In this document: positions 12,980 through 25,600 of the stretch, one piece after another
Layout: the number at the start of each line of letters is the position of its first letter
How positions within the stretch are numbered: position 1 is the first letter of the stretch
NCBI GenBank assembly: GCA_013368445.1
Contig: JAACJO010000002.1
Span: 2,170,001 to 2,234,000 of the forward strand
DNA from: Leucocoprinus leucothites
Lineage: Eukaryota; Basidiomycota; Agaricomycetes; Agaricales; Agaricaceae
Direction of reading: 5' to 3'
Length of the DNA stretch: 64,000 nucleotides
The notes under the pieces: generated by a model
What the model was told of the DNA's origin: nothing
The model's database searches: none
Seen by the model: only the letters and a program-made list of their open reading frames with translations
Made by a program: the position numbers and the translations under genes

Positions 12980-14060
12980 TAGATAAATATGCTAGAGCTG
13001 ATGGGGCACTTGTTTGGGTGCTTTCTCACCCGGCTTGTTTTTTTTTTCCCGTGCAGCTCCCGTGCATCCCGTGCATCCCATGCATGCTACCGTTCCCGTT
13101 CAGTGCCCCTACACGTATCCCGTGCACACTTCCGTGCACATATAGCACCTTACCGTGCACATACCGTACTCTATAGCTCACGTCCCGTGCAATGCACATA
13201 CCATACCATACCGATCATGTACCATGACCTAGCCTTACTATTGATTCACATCAGCAGCCCGCGTCTCATATTGTTGATAACAAACAATATTATTCCGCCA
13301 GTCTCAACTATATTATTAATATCATAAACAATCTGTATATTTCATACTTGCTGACATGTACTGTAAATACTATACTAGTGAGTGAGTGAGCATGAATCTG
13401 CCTTTGTGAGCCATTTAAATGGCATTTGTGTGTCCATGAATGGTTGATTTATGATTTGTAGCGACCAAGTCGATCAGTGATGGATGAACAGTGTGTGAAG
13501 TTGAGGGGACTTTCCTAATGAGGCAGCTCCCGTGCAGCTCCCGTTCATCTACCGTGCTCCCGTGCTACCGTGCTGTTGTTCCGTGTGCGGAAGAAGAGAG
13601 TATTACCATACATGGTCTTGTTAAGATCATTCCCGTGCAAAATGTGTCCTGTGCATGTGTATACCATGCATTACGTGCTCCCGTTCTTGCGTAAATTCAG
13701 GCTTCCGTGCATGTATGCCAATTTCACACTCCGTCCCGTGCAGCTATCATTTCTTTCTGGTTTGACGGGTCTACTAAAATTATACAAGCCAATTCTCTAT
13801 CTGAATACTGGCTTTTATCATGAATAATTTACCTCAGAAAGTGCATAGATGCATGTGTGCATGCTGCTGACGGTTAGAAGTTTGTTTTCGAGTTTTTTTT
13901 GGACATATGAGCAGTGCTTTGTACTTAATTAAGCCTGATGATAGCATATGTATAACATTTTGTACCCGGTAGCCATTAAGATAAGGTCTGATGTCCCGTG
14001 CTCCCGTTTGTACTCCCATGCACGGGATGCATGGGAGCCAGGTAGGTGCACGGAAAAAAG
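12980..14060. repeat. Field of dispersed CCGTGCA motifs
   Basis: The heptamer CCGTGCA and close variants (CCCGTGCT, CCCGTTC) recur about 15-20 times, in clusters at about 13,045-13,190, 13,525-13,745 and 13,990-14,055. Spacing is irregular, so it is not a simple tandem repeat. The stretch has no convincing coding capacity. A perfect hairpin with 10-bp arms (CTCCCATGCA / TGCATGGGAG, 5-base loop) sits at 14,013-14,037 and contains the reverse motif TGCACGGG. Function unknown. Confidence 0.6.
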
Positions 14061-14771
14061 TACCTGCCTTTTCTCACCCAGCCCAGAGAGTCAGAATCCA
14101 TCCAAAAAAGAATCTTATGTGAGAGGACAAAAAAGCGGGTGTATTTGGGGGCAAAGCAGCGAGGAATACATGTCTTACTCTACTGTATTTAAATAATAGA
14201 ATGACAATAAGATATACTATGGAACGAGAATGGAGACAGGGGCATTTCTTTGATTGCCCGAATATAGCAGCTAATATAATTCCAACATCTTAATCATCTG
14301 TTCCTTCGCTTTAAATGGTTTGAAGCTTGCCGGGCTCGATACTGGCACTTGCTGGGATTATGGAGATATGTCAAGCCCGACCATGCGGGCACCAAAGTAG
14401 TTCTGCTGTCGGAGCACGTAAAAATACCCTCTGCACGCGTCATTCCGAGGGAAAGATCAGAAGCCGCCTATTTAAATATCAGACAATTCAAAACCAGTAT
14501 ATATTGTGTCCAAGCCGAGCTGGTGATTTTTGGCGCCTCTACCCTCGCGTTACCATTGATGATTTCAAGGTAAGGTAGAGCCGACATGATGTGGTCCACA
14601 TCACGTGTTAGGTGACAGCCGTGACTTGACCGCAGAAATACCATTAATGAGTGATATAATACTATCTATCGCGAGTGGTGAACAAGGGATGTAAGGGCAT
14701 ATGTTCAGTATGAGTCTATCAATTAGTATTGACTTCTTCGAACTCAGTCAGGATAGTTTCCAGGACCACGC

Positions 14772-15145
14772 TGTCAAAGCAGCAACGGGGAGCGTAGCGG
14801 TGAAGGTAGATGACGAGGTCAGTACTCACTTTACTAGGCAGTTAGTCTGTTATGGGAGTGTTATCGAGGTAGTAGTTGCGACTGAGAATGTAGAATTGAC
14901 TGACTAATAACGAAGAAAATACAAGGTATTTATACTAAAGAGTTCGAATAATTTCTACTATAAAGAGGGTATTACACCATCGTTTCGAGGTGGTAAAGGG
15001 TACAAGTAAAACGTATAGTAAAACATGTATAGTCCGCATGAAGTATCGGTGCGTGAACATAGTGGTATCTATTTATAGAATGCATATGTCATAATTGAGA
15101 GTGAACACGAACGTAGCAGCGTGTAAACGCGCACATGATTCAACA
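14772..15145 (-). repeat. Copia 3' LTR
   Basis: 374 bases, TG...CA ends. It differs from the other LTR at four positions by eye, all transitions at CpG sites (near 14,776, 14,786, 15,046 and 15,134). Confidence 0.92.
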
Positions 15146-15156
15146 CTCCTCCTCAC
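15146..15156 (-). other. Copia polypurine tract
   Basis: On the element's sense strand a GAGGAGGAG run directly abuts the 3' LTR, the expected position for the plus-strand primer. Confidence 0.6.
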
Positions 15157-15223
15157 TTGAAATGGTGGGAGATGCATAATTGAGCGACTACGAGAGCGCT
15201 TCATTTAAGCGGCTATTAAAGCG

Positions 15224-18200
15224 CTAAATAAATTCAATACCCAGAGAATAAACAAATTTATTGAAGAGAATTGAACCGAGGTTTTTCGTTAGAATATTGG
15301 CAGGGTTGTTTGAGTCCTCGATAAATTCCAACTCAACGGAACCTTCTTCAACGATATCTCGGATATAGTGGTATCGTATATCAATATGCTTCGAGCGTTT
15401 TTCTTGAACAGGGTTCTCGCTCCAGAAGATAGATCCGATATTATCACCATAGAGAATCGGAGCAGGAATTTTAAAACCTATCTCTTCGAGAAGTTGTCGA
15501 ATCCACATTAGCTGGCGGCTGCAATCAGATAGTGCCATATACTCAGCTTCAGTAGATGACAAAGCGACAGTTTTCTGTTTGCGGCTAAGCCAGCTTACAG
15601 GTCCACGCGCTATTGTGACAAAGTTACCTGTAACAGATCGTCGAGACTGTCCGTCTTGCGCCCAATCACTATCGGAACAAGCAATGACGGCCTGGTTAGA
15701 AGCTCCATCAAAAACGAGTCGATAATTGCGCGTTGATCGCAAATATTGCAGCACATGGAGTCCAGCCCGGAAGTGCGCATTGGAAGGGGCAGCAGATTGC
15801 TGGGAGAGTTTGACAACCGCAAAGGATATGTCAGGTCTCGATCTGATCATAAGATACATCAGCGATCCGACTAACTGTTGGTAACGAGTCCTAAACTTAG
15901 GATCTACCTTATCGACATAGGGTTCGAAATTAAATCCGGATGGCAGCGGTGTGAATTTCGCGCCTTTAGGGATATCAAACTTCTCAAGAACCTTATCGAG
16001 GTATTTCACTTGATCTATATAGAGTTTTCTCTCTTTTCAATCTCGTGATATGTTCATGCCTAGGAACTCAGAAAGTTCGCCTTGGTCACGACATTCCCAA
16101 GTAGTCATGAATTTTTGCTTCAACTCGGAGAGGAGCAGGGAATTCTTTTTACCCATAAAGAAGACATCATCCACATAAATGACCGCAAAGACACCCTCGC
16201 CGGTCTTGGGATGGGTGAAATGATAAATGCCAGCGTCGGACTTACAGCGCTTGAATCCAAGTTTCAGCATCGATGAAGTGAGTGCTTTCCACCAGGATAA
16301 GCCAGCTTGTTTTAGACCGTAGATCGCTTTGCGTAATCTCCAGACTTTCTTCTCATGGCCAGGAAGTTGGAATCCTTCTGGCTGCTCCATATAGATCTCT
16401 TCATCCAGATCGCCATATAAATAGGCTGTTTTGACGTCAACAGAGTGAAGGTCAAAGTCCTCAAGCGCTGCAATGCCAAGAAGTAGGCGCGCGGTCTCAT
16501 ATCGGACAACTGGAGAAAAGAGTTCATCGAAGTCGATTCCCTCGATCTGGGAGAACCCTTTCGCAACAAGGCGAGAGCGATAGCGATTATCGGACTTGAT
16601 GTTATAAACCCATCTATTTTTAATAGCTCTCCTTCCTTTTGGGAGATCGACGAGCTCGTATACACCACGCTTGTGAAGCGCATCTAATTCCTCAAGCATT
16701 GCTTTTTGCCATTTGGTTTGAGTATCAGCGTCTAAATTCGCGATGTCTCGAAACTGTTCGGGAACTGGCCCGTTGGCGCGTTGTGCGAGAAGGAAATCGA
16801 CTAATTTTACCCCCCCTTCCTTCACGAACTTCGCAAAATCGGTAGATGACGGTTTAGTGTCGATACTACTATCCGGGTGAGGGATATTCCAATTTCGTAA
16901 TCTGTTCCGAGCTTCCTCATCGGAAATTGCTCCAGGAATAGGTCAATATTGGGCACGATTGCGTGGTAAGTTAGGATTGAGTTCCCTATATCGTCGGATG
17001 ACATCAAGAGGGTCGCTCCTATCACCATACACGTTTCCTGGTCTGTTCGGAGGTTGAACATTTCGCCTAGGACGGCGGTTTTCACATTCGGTGACCCAAC
17101 GGTCGAGCCGTTCTAGTGCATCAAGATCATCCTGGACTGAAGGTCGCGGTGGCGGTACCTCGGGTGGAGATGGAGACCGAGCACGTTTACGTGGACCAGG
17201 TTCCTTTCACGAAGGTCCCAGAGAAGGAGGTAACTCAACTTCTTCTTCCTCTTCTTTTGGATCGCGATCTTCCGGATCAGCATAAGAAAGAGGTGGGCTT
17301 GGCGATCTAGGAGGTGAAGGTGTTTTAGGGCGTGGAGGAGCACAAGGTGAAGGTGCACGAGGTGGCTCTCCTCCTCGAGGTGCAGGCGGATGGTCTATAT
17401 TTGGAACATTCGGAATAGTCGAGATTGGAGGAATCTCAGTGCGAGGCGGCTCGGGGTAAACCGCGGGTTTTTGATCTGGACATTTTGGGAACATTTTTTC
17501 ATCAAAGATGACAGTCGGCGAGATAAACTCGGCGTTTCCTCGAGTATGGCGGAGAAAGATATAATTCTTCTCCCGATCATATCCAACGAAGATCATCAAT
17601 TCAGATTTCGCAGATAATTTATTCGGGCGCATTTCGTCTGGAAGGAACACATATGCAGCACAACCGAATACTCGTAGGTGACTGATGTCAGGTTTATGTC
17701 CATGTACTAACTCAAACGGAGTTTTCCATTGGATGCGGTTCATCGATGTGCGATTGTAGATGTGGGTTGCGGTGTTAATCACGAAATCCCACCATGAATC
17801 TGGAAGACACGCGTGAAGTCGCATGGCTTGCGCCTTCTCATGCAGTGTTCAATTCAATCTTTCTGCTCGCCCGTTCTGTTGATGGACGCGGGGCGCACTC
17901 GGTGTGAACTCAATTCCTTTCATCCTTAGATAATCTTGCAGGGTACCTGCTACGAATTCTCCTCCTCGATCGGATGTAAATCGACGAATCGATTTGCCAA
18001 ATTGGTTCTGAACGTAAGTTAGAAGCTCAACCATGCGGGGAGCTGCTTCAGCTTTTGATCGCAGAAGCACCACATGGGCAAATGAGGAGTAATCGTCCAA
18101 TAAGGTCATAACCCATTTGTACTTATGATAAGATACGATGGGGAGCTCAAAGAGATCACTGTGAACGTGCTCAAAGGCTTCTTTAGCCCGAATTGGGTTA

Positions 18201-20539
18201 TCATTAAAGGGTTTCTGGTGCATCTTCCCTTTCATGCAGCCTGGACAAGGGCACGAATGATCGGGAATTGAAACCTGAGGTCCATTCAACATGGAGTCGG
18301 TAGTTTTGCTCAACACGCGATTAGACGGATGTCCTAACCGTTGATGCCAGATATTATAGTCAGGATGCTGAGCAACGTGGCTCGAAGCATTCGAATGTAC
18401 AATTCGACATCTTACCGTTTGTAGCGTAGGCTGCGACTCAGAGCGAGGAGCCGCTGACAAAACAGCATTGCCTGACTCATCCCAAAAGATAGTACCATGT
18501 TTATTGGCCTCGCTGCGTAACCCGGATTCCAGGAGTTGACCGGCAGACATGAGGCGATCATGCATACCCTTTACATAGAACACAGGAGACAATGAAGTCG
18601 TCGCAGTGATCGTTTTTCCGTTATCATGGATCTCGTGTTCGATCAAGACAGTGCCTCAACCCGATATGAATAGGGGAGCGTTCTTGTTAGCTGTCTGAAT
18701 TTCACCGAATTTCCCCATTTCGATTGTAGAAAAATCGTCTAAATAGGGTGTGAAATGTGCGGAAGCACCCGAATCAAGAATCCAAGAAGCAGCCCATGAA
18801 GGCGCTTTCTTTCCCTTGCAGTGGCAACATAGAGTTTTCTCACACTTAGACAGATTCACACATCGCGGCACAGAGGTCAAATCACAATTTAATAAAAGCC
18901 CCACAGGGGCGACCGAAATAGTGCGCGATACAAAAGATGTATATACAGGAGCCGGAGACGACGTAACTAGTCCGCGAAAATGTTCAGCGTGGCCAGGAGC
19001 GCTCACATGGGAGCAGGCTCGAGCGAGGTGACAGGCCCTTTCTCGGTCGTGCTGTGGCATCACCGTATTAGTGTTAATCCAATCAGAGATAGAAGAAAAG
19101 ACTTGCGTTGTCCACAACCCAGAAGTCCACCCGTCAGAATCCTCCCCCTCGGAGTCGGATTCGAGCATCGGATCAGCCGGAGGTGTCATCCTCGGCGACG
19201 GTGGGCATTCGTCCATATCTCCTCCATAATAAGGAATTTCCTCAATGATGGAGCCCATCGTTTCGGCTTCGACCGCGAGGTCGGCGAGCCTTTCATCCCA
19301 AATTTTCAACACCTTATCCTTGGTAGCTTGCGAGCTTCTGCGACGATATCCCTCGGACTGAGGAGATTCGGAGATTCGCTCCTGAAGCTGCGGTGTATTC
19401 TTTCACGCTTCTGCAACAAGGTGGCGTGTGGATGTCGAAGGGCTTGCGTTAGCCGGTTCTGCCAGCGAGGCGATCCGGTTCGCGAGGAGAGGACGGTTAG
19501 CGATAGCGGGGGCAGCGAAACCGATGGCACTGGAAGCGCCATATTGAGGAGCGACGTTGGTGACTCCGGAGGTGTTGGTGGCGTCGGCATCGGTCACAGC
19601 TTCATTAGCAGCGCCCTTACCCTTTTTGCCTCCTCTCTTACCACGTTTTCCTTTCTTGCCATCTCCGCCGGGATTGCCAGTCTGGGGGTTACCAGGCTTC
19701 TGGCCAGCGCCCTGATTAGGAGGCTGCTGCTGCTGTGGCTGCTGCTGGGGCTGTGATCGAAACGGCCCTTGTTATTGTCCTTGCCCCTGGCGTTGTTGAT
19801 TGCCGGGGTTCCGGTTCTGCTGCCATTGGCCGTTGGAGCGGCCGGCGCGAGAAGCGGAAGCAGTCACCTTCTGGGACCAAGCAGCCTGGATGGTGCTACA
19901 GACCAGATCCCATGTAAGTTGGGACATTTGCGTTTGGTTCGCAAGGATTGACTGCGCTAAGGTTTCCATCCCTTGCGGGACAGCGCGTAGCAGAATCATG
20001 GCACGGATCACCTCGGGAAGTCGCGCGGTCGCGCCTTCAATCTGAGTGAAGAGAGATTCAAGCTCAGCGATGGACTGAGCCGGATCCATGTTTCCGGGGA
20101 GAGACCAGGAGACGGCGCGGACGAAGTCGCCATAGACAGATGCAGGACCTTGGACGCCGTAAAGGCGTTGGAGACCATCCCAAGTTGCAGTGGGATCTCC
20201 TTGGACTATCAAGTGGAGCATGGAATCTGGGACCGCTTGAATCAGCAGGCCAATCGCAGATTGCTCAAGGAAGTTCCTCCGGTGTTCTTCCTCTAATCGA
20301 AGCGCTTGCGAAGCGGAAGCTTCGGCAGCATTCGTAACATTTCCGTCATCGTCTATTGCTGGAGCAATGACTGGAGGGAGTGCGGGTACTAAGCCGGTTG
20401 TGACAGTCCAACCCGTAAGAGGGGTTCCAGGGGTCGTGATCATAGAAAGATATCCCTGCATCCTCATGGACCAAAACTGGTAGTTCTGGGGGCCTTGAAG
20501 GACGGGAATGCGAGAAGCTCCATTGTTGATAGAAGACAT
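15224..20539 (-). pseudogene. Copia Gag-Pol polyprotein with seven in-frame stops
   Basis: One reading frame of 1,772 codons runs from ATG at 20,539 to the stop at 15,224 with no frameshift. Order: Gag (from residue 1, MSSINNGAS); a Gln/Gly/Lys-rich basic stretch; protease motif LDSGASAHF (about 588); GAG-pre-integrase HQRLGHPS with CPCPGCMKGK; integrase core HSDLF...DDYS...TSDRGGEF...NGRAERLN; reverse transcriptase with VKTAYLYGDLDEEIYM and YVDDVF (about 1456); RNase H with SSTEAEYMAL and KHIDIRYHYIRD. Stops lie at codons 256 (TAA), 379, 628, 897, 1111, 1199 and 1501 (all TGA). This order of domains, integrase before reverse transcriptase, is diagnostic of Ty1/Copia. The stops fit C-to-T change on the coding strand (six CGA, one CAA). 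Not translatable as an intact polyprotein. Confidence 0.93.
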
Positions 20540-20587
20540 TCTAAAAAGAAGTTGTCAGTCAACGTTGTTCGTTAGAAGCAGCAGTGA

Positions 20588-21250
20588 TGTTATAGTGACG
20601 CCGGCCCGGTCCTAAGCTGGCGCGATAAGTATCGAGTTGATCTTATCAAAGGGGACTCCTTCTCGGTAAGCGACAAAGTCGTTTACTAAGTCAGAGTTAT
20701 AATACGGCGATTATAGAGTTAAGACTTTTAGTAATTGAGATCTTAGAGCTTAAGTTCAATTCGACTTTGTATAGATAAAGGCTCGTATTGAGTCTCCACC
20801 TAACCAAGTAGAAACGATGTTTCTCCTTGGTAGATGTCGACGACTTATATACGATACAAGTCGGTATCTATTATTAACTAGGGCTAAGGGCTTCTAATGA
20901 AAGAAGAGAAGCGTACAGCTTCCTTAACACTAATTAAACTATATAAGACGCAATCTGTCAAAGAAGCTTTAGAAGTTCTTCTAAAGAAGTTCTTCTTTGA
21001 TCATCTGATCGATCACAAGGTAAGTCCAAATATAGCGCAGCTATATTTAACAATCACATGTCATCAAAATACAAACAAAACTAAACAAGTCATAACGAGT
21101 CATAATCAGACAAAGTAAATGAGTCACAACAAACAAGAAAATACAAGAACAAATAAGAAGAAACATAATTGCGATATTACTTAAGTAAAGCTAATATCGA
21201 CTTCGTATTATAGATGGAACAAATGCTAGATATAATCAATATACATAACA
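20588..21250 (-). repeat. Gypsy 3' LTR
   Basis: 663 bases with inverted ends TGTTAT/ATAACA. No difference from the right-hand LTR seen by eye. Confidence 0.95.
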
Positions 21251-21252
21251 TT

Positions 21253-21262
21253 ATCCCTTTCC
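21253..21262 (-). other. Gypsy polypurine tract
   Basis: The sense strand reads AGGAAAGGGA two bases before the 3' LTR, the expected plus-strand primer. Confidence 0.65.
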
Positions 21263-21300
21263 TAGCTAAGATGTCCACATCTTAGTAACTATCTAAGTCA

Positions 21301-22650
21301 CTAAGGTAAATTACCTTCACCATCTATGTTGAAGTTGGCCTCATCATCGTAATGAGATTCGTAATTGCCATCTTCGTATGGGGGTGTAAGGGGGCGTTCT
21401 CCTTCATAGATGCGAGAAGTTCTACCGTGATGGGGACGTCCGTTCGGACTGCGTCCTCGATGGTTTGGATGGGAGGAACGGACTGAGGTCTGGAGACGGC
21501 CATACTGTCTTCCTCGTGGTGCAGGTTTACGACCTCGTCGCGGCGTAAAAGTAGGGTTGTAGGTTGGGCCGAGGGAGGTGGTGTTAACAGCCGTGGATGT
21601 TGGATTATGTCGTTCGGATCGAAGTCCGACGGCATCGGTGATGGGGGCGCCGTGATTGCCGGTTGGTACACCGGACTGTCGGGGCTGTATTCTGGCAGAT
21701 CCGGAGATGGACTGCAGAGCAAGAGCCTTGGCGGCATCGACTCCTTCGGTAATCGAAAGTGCTGCCAGGGCGACTGGGGGTAGATCCCGTCGAGCAATTC
21801 CTTTATAAGGATTTCGGGAACAATACTTGGTGAAATGGCCGGGGGCGAAAGTGTCGCACCAGGTGCAATGATATCCCGGGCAAAGCGTCTTGATATGACC
21901 CATTCCGTGACATATGTCGCAGGTTCGACTAGGACGTCCAGGGCGAGTCGCGTCTCGATTGGTATTTCGAGGAGGCTCGTTAGTAGGCGTTGGAGGGGGT
22001 GTATTCGGTAATATGGCATTGTGTGTAGCCACATCATGACGTTGTTGAGGTTTGACGCTAGGTGGGGAAGTTTTTCCTTCGTCATTAGCTGAGGCGCGCT
22101 CAGAATTCTGTGCACGTCGCTCTGGAGCTTGTTGACGCTTGAGCGTAGCGAAGTAATCTCCATCCGGGTCGGTGCGTTGGATGCGTCGGACGATGTTCTG
22201 AGTATAGGGACCCCTAGGGATATGGCGTGCCAGGTTACTAAGATGGAAGTCCATTTCTTCCTGGAGACGCTTGTATTCACTTCTTGCAGAAGCGAGAGCA
22301 TCAATCCGATTCCCGATGTTGTAGACATATGAAGTGAGTCTAGGATTGCTGCCGTAGGCGGACAGAAAGTCAACAGCTGTCTGTTCTCGAAGAAATGCTC
22401 GTCGTAGGGTGGCATTCTCTTTATAGGGTGAAGAGTTTTCACCGCTAGTGTCTCCGCCTGCACTATCTCCGGCAGGGGATTTGGTGCCTTGTTCTTGCGA
22501 TGAGGCAAGACCAGGACTTTCTTCAACCTTGTTCGCATCGTCGATGGTGTTGGTCGGTGTAGTAGGAGGGGTAATAGGTGAGGGCGATTCGCAAATAATA
22601 GTTCCAAAGATTGGTACTGTTGGTTGTTCACTGACTTCTGAAGTAGTCAT
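21301..22650 (-). CDS. Gypsy ORF3: accessory double zinc-knuckle protein
   Basis: A 449-codon frame starts 15 bases after the pol stop, in the same frame as pol, and ends about 50 bases before the 3' LTR. The N-terminal 80 residues are Pro/Ser/Thr-rich. A helical stretch (about 82-170, LRREAF-like then RSEYKRLQEEMDFHL) follows. Residues 244-257 form a CX2CX4HX4C zinc knuckle (CDICHGMGHIKTLC) and residues 262-277 a CX2CX6HX4C variant (CTWCDTFAPGHFTKYC). The C-terminal third is Arg/Gly/Pro-rich, ending in an acidic tail. This looks like a nucleic-acid-binding, Gag-like protein rather than an envelope: no signal peptide or membrane span is visible. It could be expressed by stop readthrough, reinitiation or a spliced RNA. 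An additional Gag-like ORF behind pol is not part of the standard Ty3/Gypsy layout. I do not know its function. Confidence 0.8.
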   Translation of the reverse strand: MTTSEVSEQPTVPIFGTIICESPSPITPPTTPTNTIDDANKVEESPGLASSQEQGTKSPAGDSAGGDTSGENSSPYKENATLRRAFLREQTAVDFLSAYGSNPRLTSYVYNIGNRIDALASARSEYKRLQEEMDFHLSNLARHIPRGPYTQNIVRRIQRTDPDGDYFATLKRQQAPERRAQNSERASANDEGKTSPPSVKPQQRHDVATHNAILPNTPPPTPTNEPPRNTNRDATRPGRPSRTCDICHGMGHIKTLCPGYHCTWCDTFAPGHFTKYCSRNPYKGIARRDLPPVALAALSITEGVDAAKALALQSISGSARIQPRQSGVPTGNHGAPITDAVGLRSERHNPTSTAVNTTSLGPTYNPTFTPRRGRKPAPRGRQYGRLQTSVRSSHPNHRGRSPNGRPHHGRTSRIYEGERPLTPPYEDGNYESHYDDEANFNIDGEGNLP

Positions 22651-22665
22651 TGAAGCTGGGGAATG

Positions 22666-25600
22666 TTAAGAGAGATTGTGTTGACTTTTATACTCTTGAA
22701 TCATTTCTTTTGAATTTTCAAGATTTTTCTCTGGTTCCCATGAATCTTCAGTTGGCCCGTATCCTTTCCAACGAATTAGGTATTCTATTTTTGTTCCAGA
22801 ACGTAGTCTGCGAGTTCTATGGTTTAGGACTGCTTCGACTTCATATTGTTCTTCTCCTGAGACTAGAACAGGTGGTGGTTTAGGGTTGTGTTTACCATAA
22901 ACGTCATTCTCAGTTACTGGCATGAGAAGTGAAGCATGGAACTTGTTGTGAATCTTCCATTTTTGTGGTAGTTTGAGTTCGTAGTTGACTGGAGAGGTCT
23001 TTCTAATAATAGTAAATGGACCTTCTCTTCTTTGATTAAGCTTCTTAGAAGCATAGGGTAAAGGGAGATTTCGGTTATCTAACCAAACTCGGTCTCCTAC
23101 TTTGAATGGTGTCCACGGTTGGTTCTTTCTTTGAGCCATCATGAGACGTGTTCGTTCATGTGCCTCTAAAGCTGCTTCTCGGACTTGTTCCAAGAATAGA
23201 GACTTCTCATTGATAGAAGGTGTGTCTGTCTCTAAGTCTGAGATAAACGCTTGTGGGTTATATCCTAGGATTAATTCGTATGGTGAGTGTTTTCTTCCAG
23301 AATGGGGTTTCGTATTGTGTACAAATTCAATCATTGGAAGTGCTCGTTTCCATATGGTTGGGTTTTGTGATGTGTAAACTGCTAAGTAAAACTCGATTTC
23401 TTGGTTGTACCTTTCGGTAGTTCCGTCTGTCTGTGGATGGTATGCTGTAGACAGGGCTGGGGTAATGTTGAGTTTTTCGTATAGTTTTTGCATTGATTTA
23501 GCAGCAAATCGTGGATCTCGATCTGAGATTATTTTATTGGGTGTTCCGTATTTCGAAAATACTTTGTCAATAAGAATTTCAGCAATGCCATCAGCATTTA
23601 CTGTCTTCTTTGTTGGAGTTAGGATTATCCCTTTCGTAAGTCCATGGTCCACTATGGACAATATACAATCATATCCATCGTCAGGTGGTAGATCTGTGAT
23701 AAGATCCATGGATATTTGGGAAAAGGGCCTTGTAGAAGAAGGGCCTTTAATCGGTTGCATTGGTGGTTTAACTGGGTGACGGTTGATTTTGTACTGTTGA
23801 CAAATAGGGCATCCTTTCACGTAGTTCTGAACATATGTGTTCATTCCAGGCCAGTAAACTAATTTAGATAGTTTACGGAACGTTTCAGCTGTTCCTGGGT
23901 GTCCTGATGTCTCGTGATCATGTACACGTTGTAGAAGTCTTCTTTTTAGTTCGGCATCTTCAGGTATCACATGTCTTCCCTGATATTTATAAATGCCATC
24001 ATCTTCTGTGAATCTTTCAGATGGGTTGATCTTCTTTTGTTTATTTTTAATTTCTTTTTTAATTTCCTCAGAAAGGAAGTTAATGAATTTTTCTGATGGT
24101 ATCGCAACTAGATCTTCGTTATCCTTTCCATCTGGAACTAGGTCTGGTCTTCTACTCAATGCATCGGCAAGAGTATTTTTGTTGCCAGCCAAGTGCTTTA
24201 TGGAGTAATGGAAGCATGTCATATATAGCATCCATCTAGCTTGTCTTCGATTTAATTGTTGTGGTTCTCGCCATCTGGTGAGATTCTCGTGATCAGACCA
24301 TATGATGATAGGGTGTGCTGATCCTTCAAGGTAGTGTCGCCATTCCTTTAGTGCTCTAATAATAGCAAGGAATTCTTGGTCAGACACATGATAGTTTCGT
24401 TCCGCAGGGTTGAGGGTTTGTGAATAATAAGCCACAGGGTGCTTATCTCCATTTGAATCTCTTTGGAGTAGTACTGCACCAGTAGCAAATGCGGAAGCAT
24501 CACATTCGATTTCGAATGGTTTTGATTCGTCAACTATTTGAAGTATAGGTTGCTTAAGGAATTGTTCCTTGAGCTTCTCAAAGCTTTTCTGTGCTTCTGA
24601 GTTCCATTCGAATTTCGTTGTTTTACGAAGTAATGCGTTAAGTGGTTGTGCGATAGCTGAGAAGTTGTGAATGAATTTGCGATAGAAGTTGCAAAATCCA
24701 ATGAATTGTCGGATATTTCGGACAGACTTGGGTACAGGCCAATCCTGTATTCCCTTAAGTTTAATCGGGTCCATCTCTATAGAGTCAGGAGTTATGATAA
24801 CTCCGAGGTACTCTAGACGTTGCTTCTCGAATTCGCATTTCTCAGTCTTTAAATACAACTCGTTCTGTTGTAGAATCTTCAAGACTTGTTTAGTAAGTCT
24901 TTCGAGTTGTTCCTTTGTTTTTGCATGGATAAGGATGTCATCCATGTAAATGATAACTCCACCTTTCTCAGTAAGGTCTTTAAAGATGTGATCCATCATG
25001 GATTGGAAGGTAGCAGGGGAATTTGTCATTCCAAAGAACATGACTGTGGGTTCATATAACCCATTTGGAGTGCGGAATGCCGCTTTCCATTCATGTCCTT
25101 CATGGATTCGGACATTATTATATCCTAGTCGGACATCTAACTTGGTGAACCAATTAGATCCTTTGAGTTTATCCATGATTCGTGATATGCTCGGTATTGG
25201 GTGAGCATTCTTTATTGTATTCTTGTTAAGGAATCGATAATCTTGGCATGGACGTAAGTCTCCTCCTTTCTTTCCTACAAAGAAGAAAGAAGAGGCCATT
25301 GGTGATTTGGATTTCCGAATATATCCCTTTCGTAGATTTTCGGAAATAAACTTGTCAAGTTCAGTTCTTTCCTGAGGTGTCAGGTGATAAACTGGCATTC
25401 GTTTGGGTTCAAATTCAGGTATAGTCTCGATTTTATGATCCCAAGGACGTCTGGGTGGTAATTTCTCAGATTCATCTTTGTTGAAGACTTTGAGAAACTG
25501 ATGAAATTTCTTTGGTACGGCTTTCACAGGGTCTGATTCCCTTTTTGGTTTAGTAGCCGAGTTGTGAAGTTGTTGTGATGTGTTAGTCTTCACATTGATT

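Noticed and set aside
18980..19917. Plus-strand frames of up to 258 codons over the Copia gag/protease region
   Set aside because: Antisense shadows of the Copia polyprotein, without any recognisable domain.
20897..21118. A 73-codon plus-strand frame inside the Gypsy LTR (repeated at 29,175-29,396)
   Set aside because: Occurs only because the LTR is duplicated; antisense to the element, with no family motif.
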